From Solanum dulcamara (lineage: Eukaryota > Streptophyta > Magnoliopsida > Solanales > Solanaceae), in the NCBI RefSeq assembly GCF_947179165.1, contig NC_077245.1, forward strand, positions 11,812,740 to 11,876,739: a stretch of 64,000 nt of DNA. Direction: 5' to 3'. Below the pieces are notes generated by a model. That model was not told the origin of the DNA. It searched no databases and saw only the letters and a program-made list of their open reading frames with translations. The position numbers and the translations under genes are program-made. Positions 34,203 to 46,698 of this stretch are shown here, in pieces. Each line of letters starts with the position of its first letter. Positions within the stretch are counted from its first letter, which is position 1.

Positions 34203-35382
34203 CCATGTAGTGCCAGTTATTTAAAATTATTAATTATTTTTTTAATAGCCAAGTGTAAGATTTTTTTGAATTAATAAGGCCATTGGATTTCCTAGAAAAG
34301 AAAGGGTCATTAGTGCTTGTGGCCGTCACAAGCTGCCATCTTCCTTTTTCTTAATTAAGATTAATATATTTGTAGGTGTAATGATTAATTCCTACTGGCT
34401 GCTTTTACTGTTCCATTTTTAATCAGTTGAATATGAATAAAATCTTACTAGCACCACCTCCAGAATAGGCTTTTCAATAAGCGACTTGGATTTAATCGGA
34501 CTTTGATATAAATATTGGACATCGAGTGAGAATTTCAAAAAGAATACGTGAACATCATTGATGTATACAAATTGTATATCAACCGTATAATAAGTAATAT
34601 TCATCATTGTGTACACCGACAATTATACGAGCTAAAATTTATAAAAAAACTAAAGATTAGGATTTGTTTTGTTGCATAATTTATTGCGTTGTTTATTTTT
34701 TAAAAAAAAACTTTCTTCTTTAGAGTAGTAAAACATCATATTTTATATATATGAATAAGGGAAAAGAGTATAACCTGCCCGGGCTAATATATGTAACCCA
34801 ACAAACTTAGGAACTTAGGTAATATATTCCCTTATTATATTTGCTTAACTTATTTTATGAACCTAATAATTAAGTAACAAATAATCTAGTAAATATTGTT
34901 AATCTCCTCTTAATTATTATCGAGGTTATAGTAAATGTAAAATTTAGCTCAAATTAATTAAGTAACCAGCCCAACCCATCGCATATAAGGAAACTTTGTG
35001 GGGGGGAAAAAACACTAAAAAAGCCTTTTGCTGCTTGGCTTGTTATGGCCATTTCCCTCTCAGACACTTCCAACATATTTAATTTCTTTCCACAAGAAAA
35101 TAAAAACTCTCTTTCTTGAAAGTTCATAAATTATTTTTAAAATTTTAGAACAAATAATTGAGATTTTGTTGTGCATGTACTATTGTAGCCTTACAGATTC
35201 TATGTTGTACAGGTATGGAATTTTTTTTTCATGATAGACCTTCTGCTCGAGTAAGCATATCAAAAATAAAGTATGTAGAACAAATACAATAGCGAAGAAG
35301 TCTTGTTGAAAACAATCAAAGAGAACAAGTAGCAACAACAAACAATATGCTTCATTGAAGCAAAGGAAACACCAAATATTGA
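34203..35382. other. Upstream region of Px-C
   Basis: No gene is seen. Near 34310 a 'gtggccgtcacaagctgcca' block loosely resembles the Px-B upstream module. From about 34400 the two copies diverge for some 70 bp before becoming similar again. Confidence 0.4.
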
Positions 35383-35692
35383 TAAGAGAACTAGACAACG
35401 TTCGATTAATCATATCTAGGATCATGTCCTCGATAAGCTCCATATATGCCATGTCTTGTTTAATCATTTCACCCAGGACTTCCCCGGCCAACCTCTACCT
35501 CTCCCGATACAATTATAGTCAATCTTTCACATCCTTTTACTGGAGCATCCATACATCTTCTCTTCATATATATATCTTAACCATCTCAATCTCACCTCTC
35601 TCATCTTATCCGTCACGAAAGCCACACCGACCACCTCATTTATGTATGATACTTCCATGCAATTTAATGATGCTCCATGGAAGTCTGAATGC
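35383..35692 (-). pseudogene. LINE reverse-transcriptase C-terminal scrap, copy 1
   Basis: Minus-strand frames give VTDKMREVRLRWLRY, then after frameshifts a GRGRG motif and EMIKQDMAYMELIEDMILD. In nightshade non-LTR elements the matching C-terminal block is of the type DKMREARLRWFGHV...RRGRGRP...GEVIRQDMA...EDMALDR. The scrap is frameshifted and truncated by the duplication edge. Long open frames seen across it on either strand are not genes. Confidence 0.65.
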
Positions 35693-35782
35693 TAGGGGTG
35701 GGCATAAAATACCGGAAACTGAATTACCGGACCGAACCGACTATTTTGATATTTCGGTATTCGGTATTCGGTACTTTTAATA
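35693..35782. mobile_element. 90 bp hAT-like filler at the duplication join
   Basis: This sequence is in neither copy. It opens TAGGGGTGGGCATAAAATAC and goes on with 'accggaccgaaccg' and 'cggtattcggtattcggta'. TAGGGGTGGGCA followed by ACCGAA-type words is a common hAT terminus pattern in plants. No partner end is present. It sits exactly between the end of copy 1 and the start of copy 2. Confidence 0.6.
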
Positions 35783-36865
35783 GTGATTGATAGTCATTGA
35801 GTAATGTGTGAAGTTTACTATGCATTTAATTATTATAGTTTGGACGATTGATATATTGTTGTGATTGGTCTGGGATCCCAAGATCGTGAAATCTATAATC
35901 TTGAAATTGGCCTATCAAAAAAATGGCGTCTTGAATAAAGAAGGCTTGATAAAATATTGCTAATGAAATGGAACGTAATAATAAAGAATGATAAATTAAT
36001 TATATTTGGATCGGGTGTCACGAGCCAACACGATATATTTGGATCGGATGTCATATTTTGGCACAGTAATATTAAAATAAAATAAATTAAAATGACTTAA
36101 TGCTACCCAATCTCCAATAACTCATTTCCAAAAAAGCGTGATGTGGAGGCTTGAGTCCTCATGTGTGATCTTGATATTGTTGACTGGTTATGAAATTGTG
36201 GTCGGGCCCTTCCCCGAACCCTGTGCATAGCGGAAGCTTTATTGCACCAGGCTGCCCTTTTTTTATGAAATTGTTCATTGTGTTATCATTTGATCTTGAT
36301 CTTGTTGGTTGCAACCTGTTAAGTGTTATGGTTGATTTTTCGCTACTACTTTATGCATATTGATTTCTATTTTGAGTCGGCCGATGATATCTACTCAGTA
36401 CATGTTGTCCTCTACTAACCCCTACTTGTATTTTTCTTTGTTTTATTTTGTGGAGTGCAGCGAGTGTTCCACCGACTTCGACTTGACTTCAGTTCTAGTC
36501 AGTCTCAAGTTCATAAAATTTTAGGGTGAGCTATCCTTCTAGCTCGTGATGGATTCTCTCGGTCATGGCATAGTGTTCTTAGTTTTCAGACATATTTTGT
36601 TATTTATTTATTCTGGTGTTTGACATTTTCAGACTTAGTTTTAGAATTTAGATGTCCTAATGTGATGACTTTCAGGATTTGGGGAACGTTACGTAATAAA
36701 TTCTAGTGACTTTTGTTATGTCTTACTTTAATAAGGTTTGAGCTTCCGCATTATTGTCGTGGTTTATAAGTTGAATCGTTAATTTAAGTTGGGGTTTGTA
36801 TTGTTAGTTCTCCCACCTAAGAGGTTAAGTGTGGGTGTCACTCATGATTCAATTTGGATCGTGAC

Positions 36866-39800
36866 AATTGTGCAATTAATTAGAGATAAATTCAAATAAA
36901 TAAAGCCTACTAATGATAACACAAAAACTGATAACTACAAAATCCTTTATTGATTTGTCCCTAAGTACAACATGCTATGAAAAAGATGGCTCATAAAATT
37001 ATTTTTCTCGTTAATAATAATCTCATTTTTCATTTATTCCGGAGTAGGTCGCGTACGTGTTTTTTTAAAATTAAATGTCGTATAATTGTATCATAAATAA
37101 AGGAGCAAGTTTAAGCCTAAAAGTACTGTTAGAGGAAATTTGATTTAATAGGGGAAAAAAGGACATCTTTTTACCTTTTTTTAATTAACATATTTCATTA
37201 CAGTTAATCCCTTAATATTGATAATCTAATGTGGTTTGATCCACATATCTTCTTCTTTTTTTTTTCAAAATTGAGAAATACATCTGGAGAAGAACAAACT
37301 TACGAAGGAATCTTACCGTTTTAAATCCATACGAATAATTTAATTTACATTTCGGGGACGTCCATTTTCCACTTCAATTAGAGAAATAATAAGAAAAATA
37401 TCAAAGCAAATAGTATGATCTCAGTAGAGAACCGTCGTGAATTAGTGATTTCTAAAAATAGTATATCAAATTATTTATTATTTTAAAAGTTCAAGATAAA
37501 ATTAATTATTTATTTCTTATTTTTCCTTAGTAGTAATTATTTTTTGAAGACTACAAACACCTAAATAGAGTAAATACATAACTAAGAGAGATTATATTTT
37601 TAAACATAAGTGAGAATAAAATAATTTTAAAAAAAATGTCCAATAAATGTTTTGTTAAGAAAAATATAAAGGAAGCACGAAAGAAAATTTGAGACAAGGA
37701 GAGTAAAATGTCGAAGTCAAGATAGTGAAAACAGGAACTCTTTAAAAAATTAGCAACTATATTTCACCAACCATATCTTGTTGTCGTTGATTAGTTTAAT
37801 TAATTTTTCTCATGTGAACAAATTAAGTATCAATTCAAACCATTCAACATATTAGACTTATAATCTTGTGTTTGAATTTGTTCTGTAGTAAATGTTGTAT
37901 ATATGTGTTTTTATGCCGATAAATTCAAGGTCTGAACTCTATATGTTCAACTTTTATAAATTCAAAATGGTGTATATATGTGTTTACTATTTTATAACAA
38001 TTTTAGTAATTTTTTACATAAATATTTACGTCGAAAGTTATTAATTCAACTTAACTTATATCAATGGTACATCCGTCCCTTATGTGGCTACATATGATAC
38101 TGATACAGATTATTTAAAATAATGACAACTTGATTGCTATACCTTCTTAAACATAACGAAGATAATGGCCAAATTATCAAGTGACTAGAGAACACATGAT
38201 TAATTAATTATTTGACTATCATAATATCGTGTGGAGACACTACTCTTTAACAAACACTCATTTTTCTTCTTGCTTTTTTTCCATATAACCTACGAATTAA
38301 TCAATGCTGTGATAATTAGCCAAATTAAAGCTAGTTTGAACTCCCTGCCTCCGCTACTTTTAATTAATTTTGTTAATTTTTATAATTTTCAAGACAATAC
38401 TTGCAATTAAAAGACTACGATTGAGTTAATTAATACTAACTTATACACTATAAGTAATTTGTACATATATCATGAACGTATTTTAACATATTGTAATGTT
38501 TAATTCATGTATTTTATAAGTAATATTAATTATTTATAATTATATTTAATGTGATTTGATAATGTAAAATATATTTCTTTGTCTAAACTAGAAATGCTAC
38601 AAGCAATTGAGAATTTAAAAGTGGAGTATGATAGAGTAATAGTCAGATAACATTTAGGTAAGCTTTTAGGTATGGGTCGCACTAATTGATAGTAAATTCT
38701 GTCCTTTTCACCATCTTTCTTCCCTCGTTTGTTTACTTTTAGTTTTGTTTAATCATATCTTGTCATCAAAATTTTTTTTTTCGATTTCTATTGAGTTCGG
38801 AAGAAATTTGAATCACACACTACAAAGTTTATTTTGTGGGTGACGCTTTCAACAGAAATTTCTCAATATGCAAAGCTCAAATTTCAGACTTTTGTTTAAA
38901 TATTAAAAAATCTCATCACTGTATCACAACTCATGTTGATAAAATAAAATATGATTTTGATAGATCTAGGAGCCAGATTTGGAAATATTCCAAATATTAG
39001 GTTAGAAAACAATGGGCAAAGAAAAAATGAGGGTAAAACTTTTACAAAAAGGGGAAATTATATTTTTATTTCAACCATATTCCCCTCATTTATTCTTTCT
39101 TAGCAATTTACCAAGACATATAAAGACAAGAAAGAAAAGGAAAAACGATGTGATGCAAGTGACAGACAACAAATCTTATACCCCAACAACTCCATCAAAA
39201 CATGATTGTTATGATATGATCCATTCAACTTTTAATTTTTACATAAAATTGATGTTGATATTGAAAACAGTACAAATTATAATACGTGCTACATTGAGCA
39301 TTTACGTCAACGTGCCATATTTTGACAATTGTGTGGCCACAGTGAGTTGTATACTTGCCCAAGCTAAGGTGATAAAGACAACACCAAATTTATTTTAGTT
39401 TATATATATATAAAAAAGAAAGTGATAAAAAAAACTGAGACGTTATTACTAGTGTGTTTGGTACTATAACGGAAAATATTTTTCTTAATTATTTATTGTG
39501 TTTGGTTCCAAAAATATTATTTAAAAGATATTTTTATATATAATTAGATCATCATCATCATATTTATATTAAAAATGGGAAGATTCTAAGTTCAAAGTTG
39601 GATTACCATTTTGTTTCTACACTAAATTAAAATATTATAAATTATTTAATTAATTAAATATTAAACAATAAAAGATAAAGAATTTGAAGAGTTTGGAATT
39701 AATAACAAAGCTTTATGTTAAATATAATCTCATTAATTGAACTGAATCAAGTAATAAACAGAAGAATTGTTCCCTCTCCCAAATAGTTAATGCATGCTGT

Positions 39801-42800
39801 TATTGTGCAATTTTGCTTAATAAATGGGGAGGATGTTTATTCTGTCAATAGTAATGCAAGCTAAATGTGTACCTTTTTTTCTTAAAAGTTCATCCCCATT
39901 TATGCTTCTGTTGTGGTCTTTTGAGATTTCATTGATGATAACATTTATGCATATAGATATTTCATTTTCTTTTACAGCACTTCATAAAACCTCACAATAA
40001 TTAGGTGCATACAAAATTTAACCCTTGTCTAAATTGAGACTTTCCAAAACTTGGATAGATTCTTGAGGGAATGAATAGTTTCACCCAAATATTTGGAACT
40101 TTGTGAATTGTAAAAAAAAAAAAAAAACAATTACGAATTAAGGAAGATGAATTCTCAAGGCATGAGGGGAAGGATTTGGATTGAAGCTTTTGATTAGAAT
40201 TTACGAGTTTATGTAAATTATATATTCTTGTTTTGAATATTAATTAATATGAATACACGCACAAAACACATGCCGAGAGACTAGTAAATATAAATATCAC
40301 GGGGGTACAAATTAGAGGATGTAAATGATTTTTTAGGCAGCAAAAAAAACAGAGTCAGTCTAAACAACTTCAAGATTCAATAAATTCAAGGCAAAATAAT
40401 GAACTGGTATTGGACAAATTTGAAGAAAACAAGAGAAAATTATCCTTTTTAGTTCCTATATTTGTTTTAAAAATTGATAACTTAATTTTTTTCTTCGCTA
40501 TTATATTTTTGCATTACTTACAAATCCTAATTTTAATAGCATCATATAGAATGTACCGTAAACTTTATAATAATCGTAGAATACCCAGTTTTTTTCTACC
40601 TCTTATTATCTGGAAGACTGAGAAGACTCAGTTTATTATCAATCTCTGAAATAGCATTTAGTCTCTCCGTATTAGTCTACTAATAGAAGATTTAGATTAT
40701 GATTTGATTAGATAGAGTCAAAATACCTTTACATTAAAAGAAATTCTGCTCGATAAAAGAATTTAAGTTCCATATAATGTTGTGGGTTGGAGAGAGATGC
40801 TTTGCAAAGCTGGGTGTTTAGTCTTCTTAAGGAGGAAGCATACTAGAAATAGAATTGAGATGTCCTCAAAAAAATGAGGAAGTGATGGACAACCTTAATT
40901 TATATGTTGCCTCTCAAATTTGTTCCAAAGTTGCTTTAAGATTCTGCTTTCGATCCGTTTGAAGAAATTACTAAAGTATGTGCAAGATTGGTGTACCTTG
41001 TTATAGCGAAGTAAAATTCACAAGTCAGAAAGATTTACTCTAAAGTCCACTTTGATTCACTAGGAAACAAAATTAACGTTTATCGCAAACTAAATGCAAT
41101 TTATATTTGATATGATGGAAAGAAATGTTTTTTGTTCTTTTTCCTCTGTTTTTTCATCACTTTTCTTGAGGAAAACAGCACTATCTTATAGAGGGTACGA
41201 TGTGATAATCAGTTACGATGGAATTGTTCCTCCTATAATTTAAAGTAAGATATTTTCTATATTTTATCTTCTTTTTAAAGAAAACTGTAACAAATTAGGA
41301 GCCCATTTGGATGGATTTAAAAAGATAAATTTTATATATGAAGTGCTTTTAGAACTTTGAAGTTATTAGAAAGCCAAAATAAAATTGAATGAATTTTGGG
41401 AATATCTGTATATTTCTTCAATATTGTATCTGTACATCTTATATACAAATACCTAATTAATAATCTATTAAAGAAAACAAAAAATTATACATATTTGTGT
41501 TATTCTCATTGGTTAAGTAAATAACAAACTAACTAAATTTGTTTTTATGTACATGTGTTATATGCTGGGGTGTATGGTCCAGATTTGATCCATCAAAATT
41601 GCTTTCAATGGCTGTGATGTTATCTTTAGCATCAATGGTTGTGATGCAATATTGGGAATCGACTGTGATGCAATGAATCAATGGCTGTGATTCAATCTTG
41701 GAAATCAACGGTTGTGATATCTTTTGTCCATTATCTTGGATACATAAATATCTTCTGCTTCTTCTGGAGACTTCTGTGTCCGTTCACTTTCTTCTCCTTC
41801 TTCTTTGTTTTCTCTTTATCTTTCTCTTGAAGCTTTAGATTCAGAGATGGCTTCTTGCCAACAAAAGTGCTGAAAGTTATTTTTATAAATAAGCAGTTTA
41901 GTGTTTGGATAAAAGTGCTAAGGAAAATAATGTGAATTTTAGGGTTAAAAGAATAAAAAGGGTAGTTTGAGAATTTAGTTAAAATATAAGATATATAAAA
42001 TAATTTCCATGGTCAAAGAAAATTACTTTAATCACTTAGAAAAAAATAATTAGAAATTCTAATTTTTCATTTTTCACTGACTTTAAAAACTTTATGACTT
42101 AAAGTTAGTATTAAACAATTACGTTAAAAAACTAAAAAAAAAACTTTAAATTAATTTTGACCAACTTAAAATCCATCCAAACGATCTCTAAATTGTGATG
42201 GGATCATATCAGTATATATGAGCGATTTCTGACTCAAAATTTGACCCACAAAATCTAAATCGTCGGTTGATATGTTTCGACATCCAAACATAGAGTCACC
42301 TCATACTTATTAATTAGTAGAAATTCATTACTTAATTAAAATAATAAAATAAGGCCTAACCCCCTATTTGTACTTATTGCTGTTTGAGAATTTTAATTGG
42401 ATGCAAGTTTATCGTGGCGGCTAAGTGCACAGTCAGTCAACCTGGAAGTCTTTTATTATAGCTCCAGTTAGGAAAAAAAGTGTTTTTCTATTTATCCAAT
42501 TGTGAACATGATCGTAAACCAGATGATTTGTTTATTATTAAAGTTGCAAGTTGCAAATTAAATATATCAATACACTATCAGAAGTCAGAACTAAAGTTCC
42601 ACAGCCAAGCAAATCTAGTTAATAATAATGACACCCTATGTACTTAAAGCAAAAGGAAATATCCCTCAAAATTTTAAGATTTCATTTGCTGTCCTATGAA
42701 ATTTTTTTATAATTTATAGTAATTTTTATATTATTGATGTGTAAATTTTAAAAATATTAAATTCATTTTATCTAATTTAATTTTAAAAATTAATTAAATT

Positions 42801-43587
42801 AACTATCAAAATATAAAACATGACAACTACTTTAAAAACGGATGTAGTACGTCGTCCTTCGTTTTCTTTTAATTGCCTAATATATTAAGAAAAAAAATAT
42901 TTTTTCTTCTTTATTTTTGAGAATCGAGGAAAAAATTACCTTATCATAAAGTAATCATTTTCAAAACTAATTGGAGTATCAATAATGAAATTGAAATTTA
43001 AATTTCCAAAACACTATTAATAAAATTTAATAAAATAAAGTTTCAATTAATATTCTCTTTATCTCAATTTATATGATACAATTTAAATTTTGAAAGTCAA
43101 GCTACTAAATTTTTATTGAGAATTCGAACATTAATCTTTAAAAATTTGAAATAAAATTTACATAATTTTAAACTTACATAAAAAAAATTATAAGTTACAA
43201 TAATTTACGATTCAAAATATTTATAAGACGTTAAGAAAATTAAAATGCAAAAATAAAGTATATTTGATGGTCAAAATCTGAAAAGTATCGCATGCAGAGG
43301 AGTACCATATATGCACAAGTAAAAGAGAACGAGTACATATACTAACATATATTTTTAGAAAAGTATTAAGAACAAATACTCTTGTTTACTTTTGAAAATC
43401 AAGAAAAAATTAATTGTTCTTTCTTCAATTTACCAAATTATTACTAGTAATTTAAAGTTAAATCTCTAAATTATCATTAATTAATAAGCCTAATTTAGAA
43501 ACGTAAAGACTTGACCTTAATGCTTTTTCAAATAATTTGTGCAACATGCAAATTGGTTAAGTAAGAGAGGGAGAGTGTGTGTGTATA
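36866..43587. other. Intergenic DNA of copy 2 upstream of the retrotransposon
   Basis: Counterpart of 15980-22780. It contains the LTR-type relic tail, the 40350-40580 segment, the TIR element at 41300-42190 and the MITE at 43052-43304. The 128-codon plus-strand frame at 39012-39398 has no recognised domain and is not preserved in copy 1. Confidence 0.5.
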
Positions 43588-43787
43588 TGTTAGAATTTAA
43601 AGAGAAAAAGAGACTAAGATAAATTTTCTGTGTATTATTGATACTATGTACATTAGTTTATATAGAGTTATACAATAGAGACAAGAAGGTATGGGTTACA
43701 AATTTGTACAAAATTTATACTCTACTTGCCCATAATTGTATGGGCATAAATATATTAAATGTACCATGTTAATTTCTGTTTGTGGTG

Positions 43788-43861
<74 letters not shown>

Positions 43862-44046
43862 GTATGTGGAGAGGATTTCTCCACGTGTACGTGCCAGAGG
43901 ATTTGTGCTGAAGAGTAAAACTCTTCAGCTTCTTCTTATTTCTTTTTCTTCTTCTTCAGTTGCTTTATTTTTCAACTTCCAGCGCCTTCTTCTGCCTTCT
44001 TCCTTCTTCTTCTCTTCTTCTGATGCAGTGTTCCTCTTTTCCAACA
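43588..44046 (-). repeat. 3' LTR of the copia element
   Basis: 459 bp, longer than its partner mainly because its internal (TA)n run is about 70 bp (43789-43858) against 24 bp. Outside that run it differs at about four bases and two small indels. Confidence 0.95.
43789..43858. repeat. (TA)35 microsatellite inside the 3' LTR
   Basis: Uninterrupted TA dinucleotides; the 5' LTR has only about 12 at 49008-49031. Frames of repeated YI residues over it are not genes. Confidence 0.97.
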
Positions 44047-45752
44047 TCCCCCCTCAAGTTGGAGGGGAGTGTGAGCACCTGCCACTTGCGCAGGGACGCC
44101 TGATGAGAAACCCCAGAAAGGGGCTTAGTGAAGAGATCGGCAAGTTGGTCTTTGGAAGGAACAAAAGAGAGTGAAATCAGACCAGATTGAAACTGTTGGC
44201 GCACAAAGTGACAATCAAGCTCAACATGTTTGGTGCGCTCATGGAAGACCGGATTTCGAGCTATGTGGATGGCTGCCTGACTGTCTGAGCGTAGCGGAAT
44301 CGGAAGGGAAATCGGAGCAGAAAGATCTTCAAGAAGGCGAACTAACCAAGTAAGTTCAGCAGTAACACGACGCATGGACCTGTATTCTGCTTCTGCGGAG
44401 GACAAGGAGATCGAGATTTGTTTCTTTGATTTCCAAGAGATTGGAGCCCCTCCGAGGGTAATAAAGAAACCACTGACTGATTTGCGTGAATCTTTGCAGG
44501 ATGCCCAGTCCGCATCGCAAAAAGCCAGCAAGGAAAAAGAGGGATCGGAGGAAAGTAGGATGCCTTGAGCTGGATCTGTGCTCAGGTAGCGCAAAACGCG
44601 TAAGGCAGCCGAGAAATGAGACAAACAGGGTCGCTGCATGTATTGACTCAGAGCAAGAACAGCAAAGCATAGATCTGGGCGAGTGTTGGTCAAATAATTT
44701 AGCTTGCCAACCAAGTGACGGTAGAGAGTGGGATTATCCAGGCGAGGACTGTCGTCAGCTCGAAGTTTGAAGGAGGGATCCAGCGGAGAATTGACTGAAG
44801 GCAGATGAGAGACATCAAATTCCTGAAGAAGGTCCATGGTAAACTGCCGTTGATTTACAATGAAACCTTGATCTTCTCGCAAAATTTCCATTCCAAGAAA
44901 ATGATGAATTTGTCCTAGGTTTTTGACTCTGAATTCTGTGTTGAGAAAGCATTTGATATTGTCGAGTTCATACAAATCATTTCCAGTGAGGAGAATATCG
45001 TCGACATATACTGCTAAGATAGAAGTAAGTTTCCCATTGTGTTTGAAAAAGAGGGAATAATCGTTTAAAGAGGAGGAATAGCCTTTGAAAGCTAAGGCTC
45101 CTGCAAGGCGAGCATACCACTGCCGGAAAGCTTGCTTTAAACCATATAGGGATTTCTTCAGAAGACAGACATGGTTAGGAGTAGGAGGTGTGAGTCCTGC
45201 TGGAAACTTCATAAAAACCTCTTCTTGGAGGTCCCCATGCAAAAATGCATTGTTGACGTCCAATTGTGAAACAGACCACTTCTTTTTAGCTGCAATGGTA
45301 AGTAGGCACCGGATAGTGGTCATCTTCACAACAGGTGAAAAGGTCTCTCCATAATCTATACCTTCTCTCTGTATATCCCCCCTTACTACTAGTCTGGCCT
45401 TTAGTCGTTCAATCCTTCCATTTGAGAGATGTTTTATCTTGTATACCCATTTGCAAGGTAAGGCTCTCTTTCCTTTAGGCAACAAGACAACATCCCAGGT
45501 GTGATTGGTTGCCAAGGCCTGAAGTTCGGAGTTCATGGCCTCTCTCCATGCTGAATGTTGGGAAGCCTGGTTATAGCAGCTAGGCTCAGTGATAGTTGAG
45601 AGGGAGTGGAGTAGTTTCTGATTGTGGAGGGATAGAGAGGAGAAAGCAAAGCCTTTTGGCTTGTGAGGGTGAGCAAGACAAGTTGTCCATGGATCAGTAA
45701 ACATTACACTATTGCAAATGTAATCTTTTAGGTAGCCAGGTTCATGAGACAT
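43965..45752 (-). CDS. copia reverse transcriptase and RNase H (3' part of pol)
   Basis: A 595-codon frame running into the 3' LTR. The reverse transcriptase starts near residue 85 ([20 protein letters not shown]); [10 protein letters not shown] holds the first metal-binding Asp and YVDD at 249-252 the other two. SLYGLKQA(F)RQW has Phe where Ser is usual. RNase H follows, with [30 protein letters not shown] and [10 protein letters not shown]. The frame is the same as that of the integrase segment upstream and is cut from it only by the stop at 45840-45842. About the last 27 codons lie in the LTR. Any product would need that stop bypassed, so it is most likely inert. Confidence 0.9.
   Translation of the reverse strand: MSHEPGYLKDYICNSVMFTDPWTTCLAHPHKPKGFAFSSLSLHNQKLLHSLSTITEPSCYNQASQHSAWREAMNSELQALATNHTWDVVLLPKGKRALPCKWVYKIKHLSNGRIERLKARLVVRGDIQREGIDYGETFSPVVKMTTIRCLLTIAAKKKWSVSQLDVNNAFLHGDLQEEVFMKFPAGLTPPTPNHVCLLKKSLYGLKQAFRQWYARLAGALAFKGYSSSLNDYSLFFKHNGKLTSILAVYVDDILLTGNDLYELDNIKCFLNTEFRVKNLGQIHHFLGMEILREDQGFIVNQRQFTMDLLQEFDVSHLPSVNSPLDPSFKLRADDSPRLDNPTLYRHLVGKLNYLTNTRPDLCFAVLALSQYMQRPCLSHFSAALRVLRYLSTDPAQGILLSSDPSFSLLAFCDADWASCKDSRKSVSGFFITLGGAPISWKSKKQISISLSSAEAEYRSMRRVTAELTWLVRLLEDLSAPISLPIPLRSDSQAAIHIARNPVFHERTKHVELDCHFVRQQFQSGLISLSFVPSKDQLADLFTKPLSGVSHQASLRKWQVLTLPSNLRGDVGKEEHCIRRREEEGRRQKKALEVEK
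44047..44057 (-). promoter_or_regulatory. Polypurine tract of the copia element
   Basis: The minus strand reads TTGAGGGGGGA directly before the 3' LTR, the usual plus-strand priming site. Confidence 0.85.
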
Positions 45753-45839
45753 CCTGCTAGATCTTCTTGGTATATCTGTGATAGGAGCAGGGGCAGGAGT
45801 ATCTGGGGCAGGTGGAGATGTTTGGTGAGGAAGTGTGGA

Positions 45840-46562
45840 TTAGGATTGGGGGCTGTAGGTAGAAGTATTAGGTGGAGGTACTGATAGTGTAGATGGGTAT
45901 AAAGGATCATGAACAGGTGGGGCTAATGGATTGTGGAAATTGGGATCATGATCTGAGTAAGAAGGGTAGTTCAAAAAAGTAGGTGTGTGGGAGATATTAG
46001 GTGAGTTGAAAGGAAACTGTGATTCATGAAATCTGACATCTCTGGAGACAAACACCCTCCTTGTATCTAGGGATAACAGTTTGTACCCCTTCTGCTGTAA
46101 AGGGTATCCTAGTAGAACACAACCAGTAGCCCTTTCATCAAACTTGTTTCTCCCTTGTCCCAGTGTAGAGGCATAACACAAACAGCCAAAGTTTCTCAAA
46201 TGGGCATAGGTAGGTTCCTGTCCAACTAGTACTGCATAAGGTGTTTTTCCCTTTAGAACACTAGATGGTAGTCTATTAATGATATGAGTAGCAGTTAGAA
46301 TAGATTCTCCCCAGTAAATCATTGGCAATTTTGACTGAAACATCAACCCTCTTGCAATTTCTAAGAGGTGTCTATGCTTTCTCTCAACAGTTCCATTTTG
46401 TTGAGGTGTAGCAACACAGGACAACTGATGTAAGATTCCTTGAGAAGCAAGGAATGCTGCTTCCTGTGTTCCTTTCCCCAATTCTAAAGCATTGTCAGAT
46501 CTGATCATTTTAACCCTGACATTGAATTGTCTCTCTACCATGGACAGGAAGCTTTTTAGCAC
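45840..46562 (-). pseudogene. copia integrase, middle part, ended by a premature stop
   Basis: 240 codons from the first Met; the open frame extends up to about 46697. It contains the second catalytic Asp in MIRSDNALEL and the catalytic Glu in NGTVERKHRHLLE, then the C-terminal integrase part (SVLKGKTPYAVL, LRNFGCLCY). The first catalytic Asp lies in the same frame just upstream of this Met, before 46562-46697. A TAA at 45840-45842 separates it from the reverse transcriptase part, in a Pro/Ser-rich linker. The gag-side frame differs, so a frameshift lies at about 46697. Confidence 0.85.
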
Positions 46563-46698
46563 AGGAAAGGCATTACTTTTAGTGCTTAGTAAGAATGTCC
46601 ATGTCCCTCTACTGTAGTCATCTACTATGGTGAGAAAACATCTGAAACCATTGTAAGTACTACACTTGTAGGGTCCCCAAATGTCTATATGAATGAGA

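Larger units (their letters stand above)
14899..35692. repeat. Tandem segmental duplication, copy 1 (20.8 kb)
   Basis: Sequence from 'gtgattgatagtcattgagt' at 14899 to '...agtctgaatgc' at 35692 recurs in the same order and orientation from 35783 to 63479. It carries Px-B and Px-C, the same MITEs, SINE scraps and a LINE scrap. Coding exons differ by about 0.3-0.5% (2 of 624 and 3 of 618 bases in the third exons), while sampled non-coding stretches differ by up to roughly 2-3%, with local indels. The left flank is the continuous, ancestral sequence, because the LTR-type relic runs across this edge. Confidence 0.95.

Noticed and set aside
35355..35780. 141-codon plus-strand frame and 103-codon minus-strand frame
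   Set aside because: They overlie the LINE scrap and the first runs across the duplication join into the hAT-like filler.
39012..39398. 128-codon plus-strand frame, shorter in copy 1 (18153-18401)
   Set aside because: No domain or splice context; length changes through a ~50 bp indel between copies; composition like its surroundings.
43696..43918. Frames rich in YIYIYI on both strands
   Set aside because: They are the (TA)n microsatellite read in frame.
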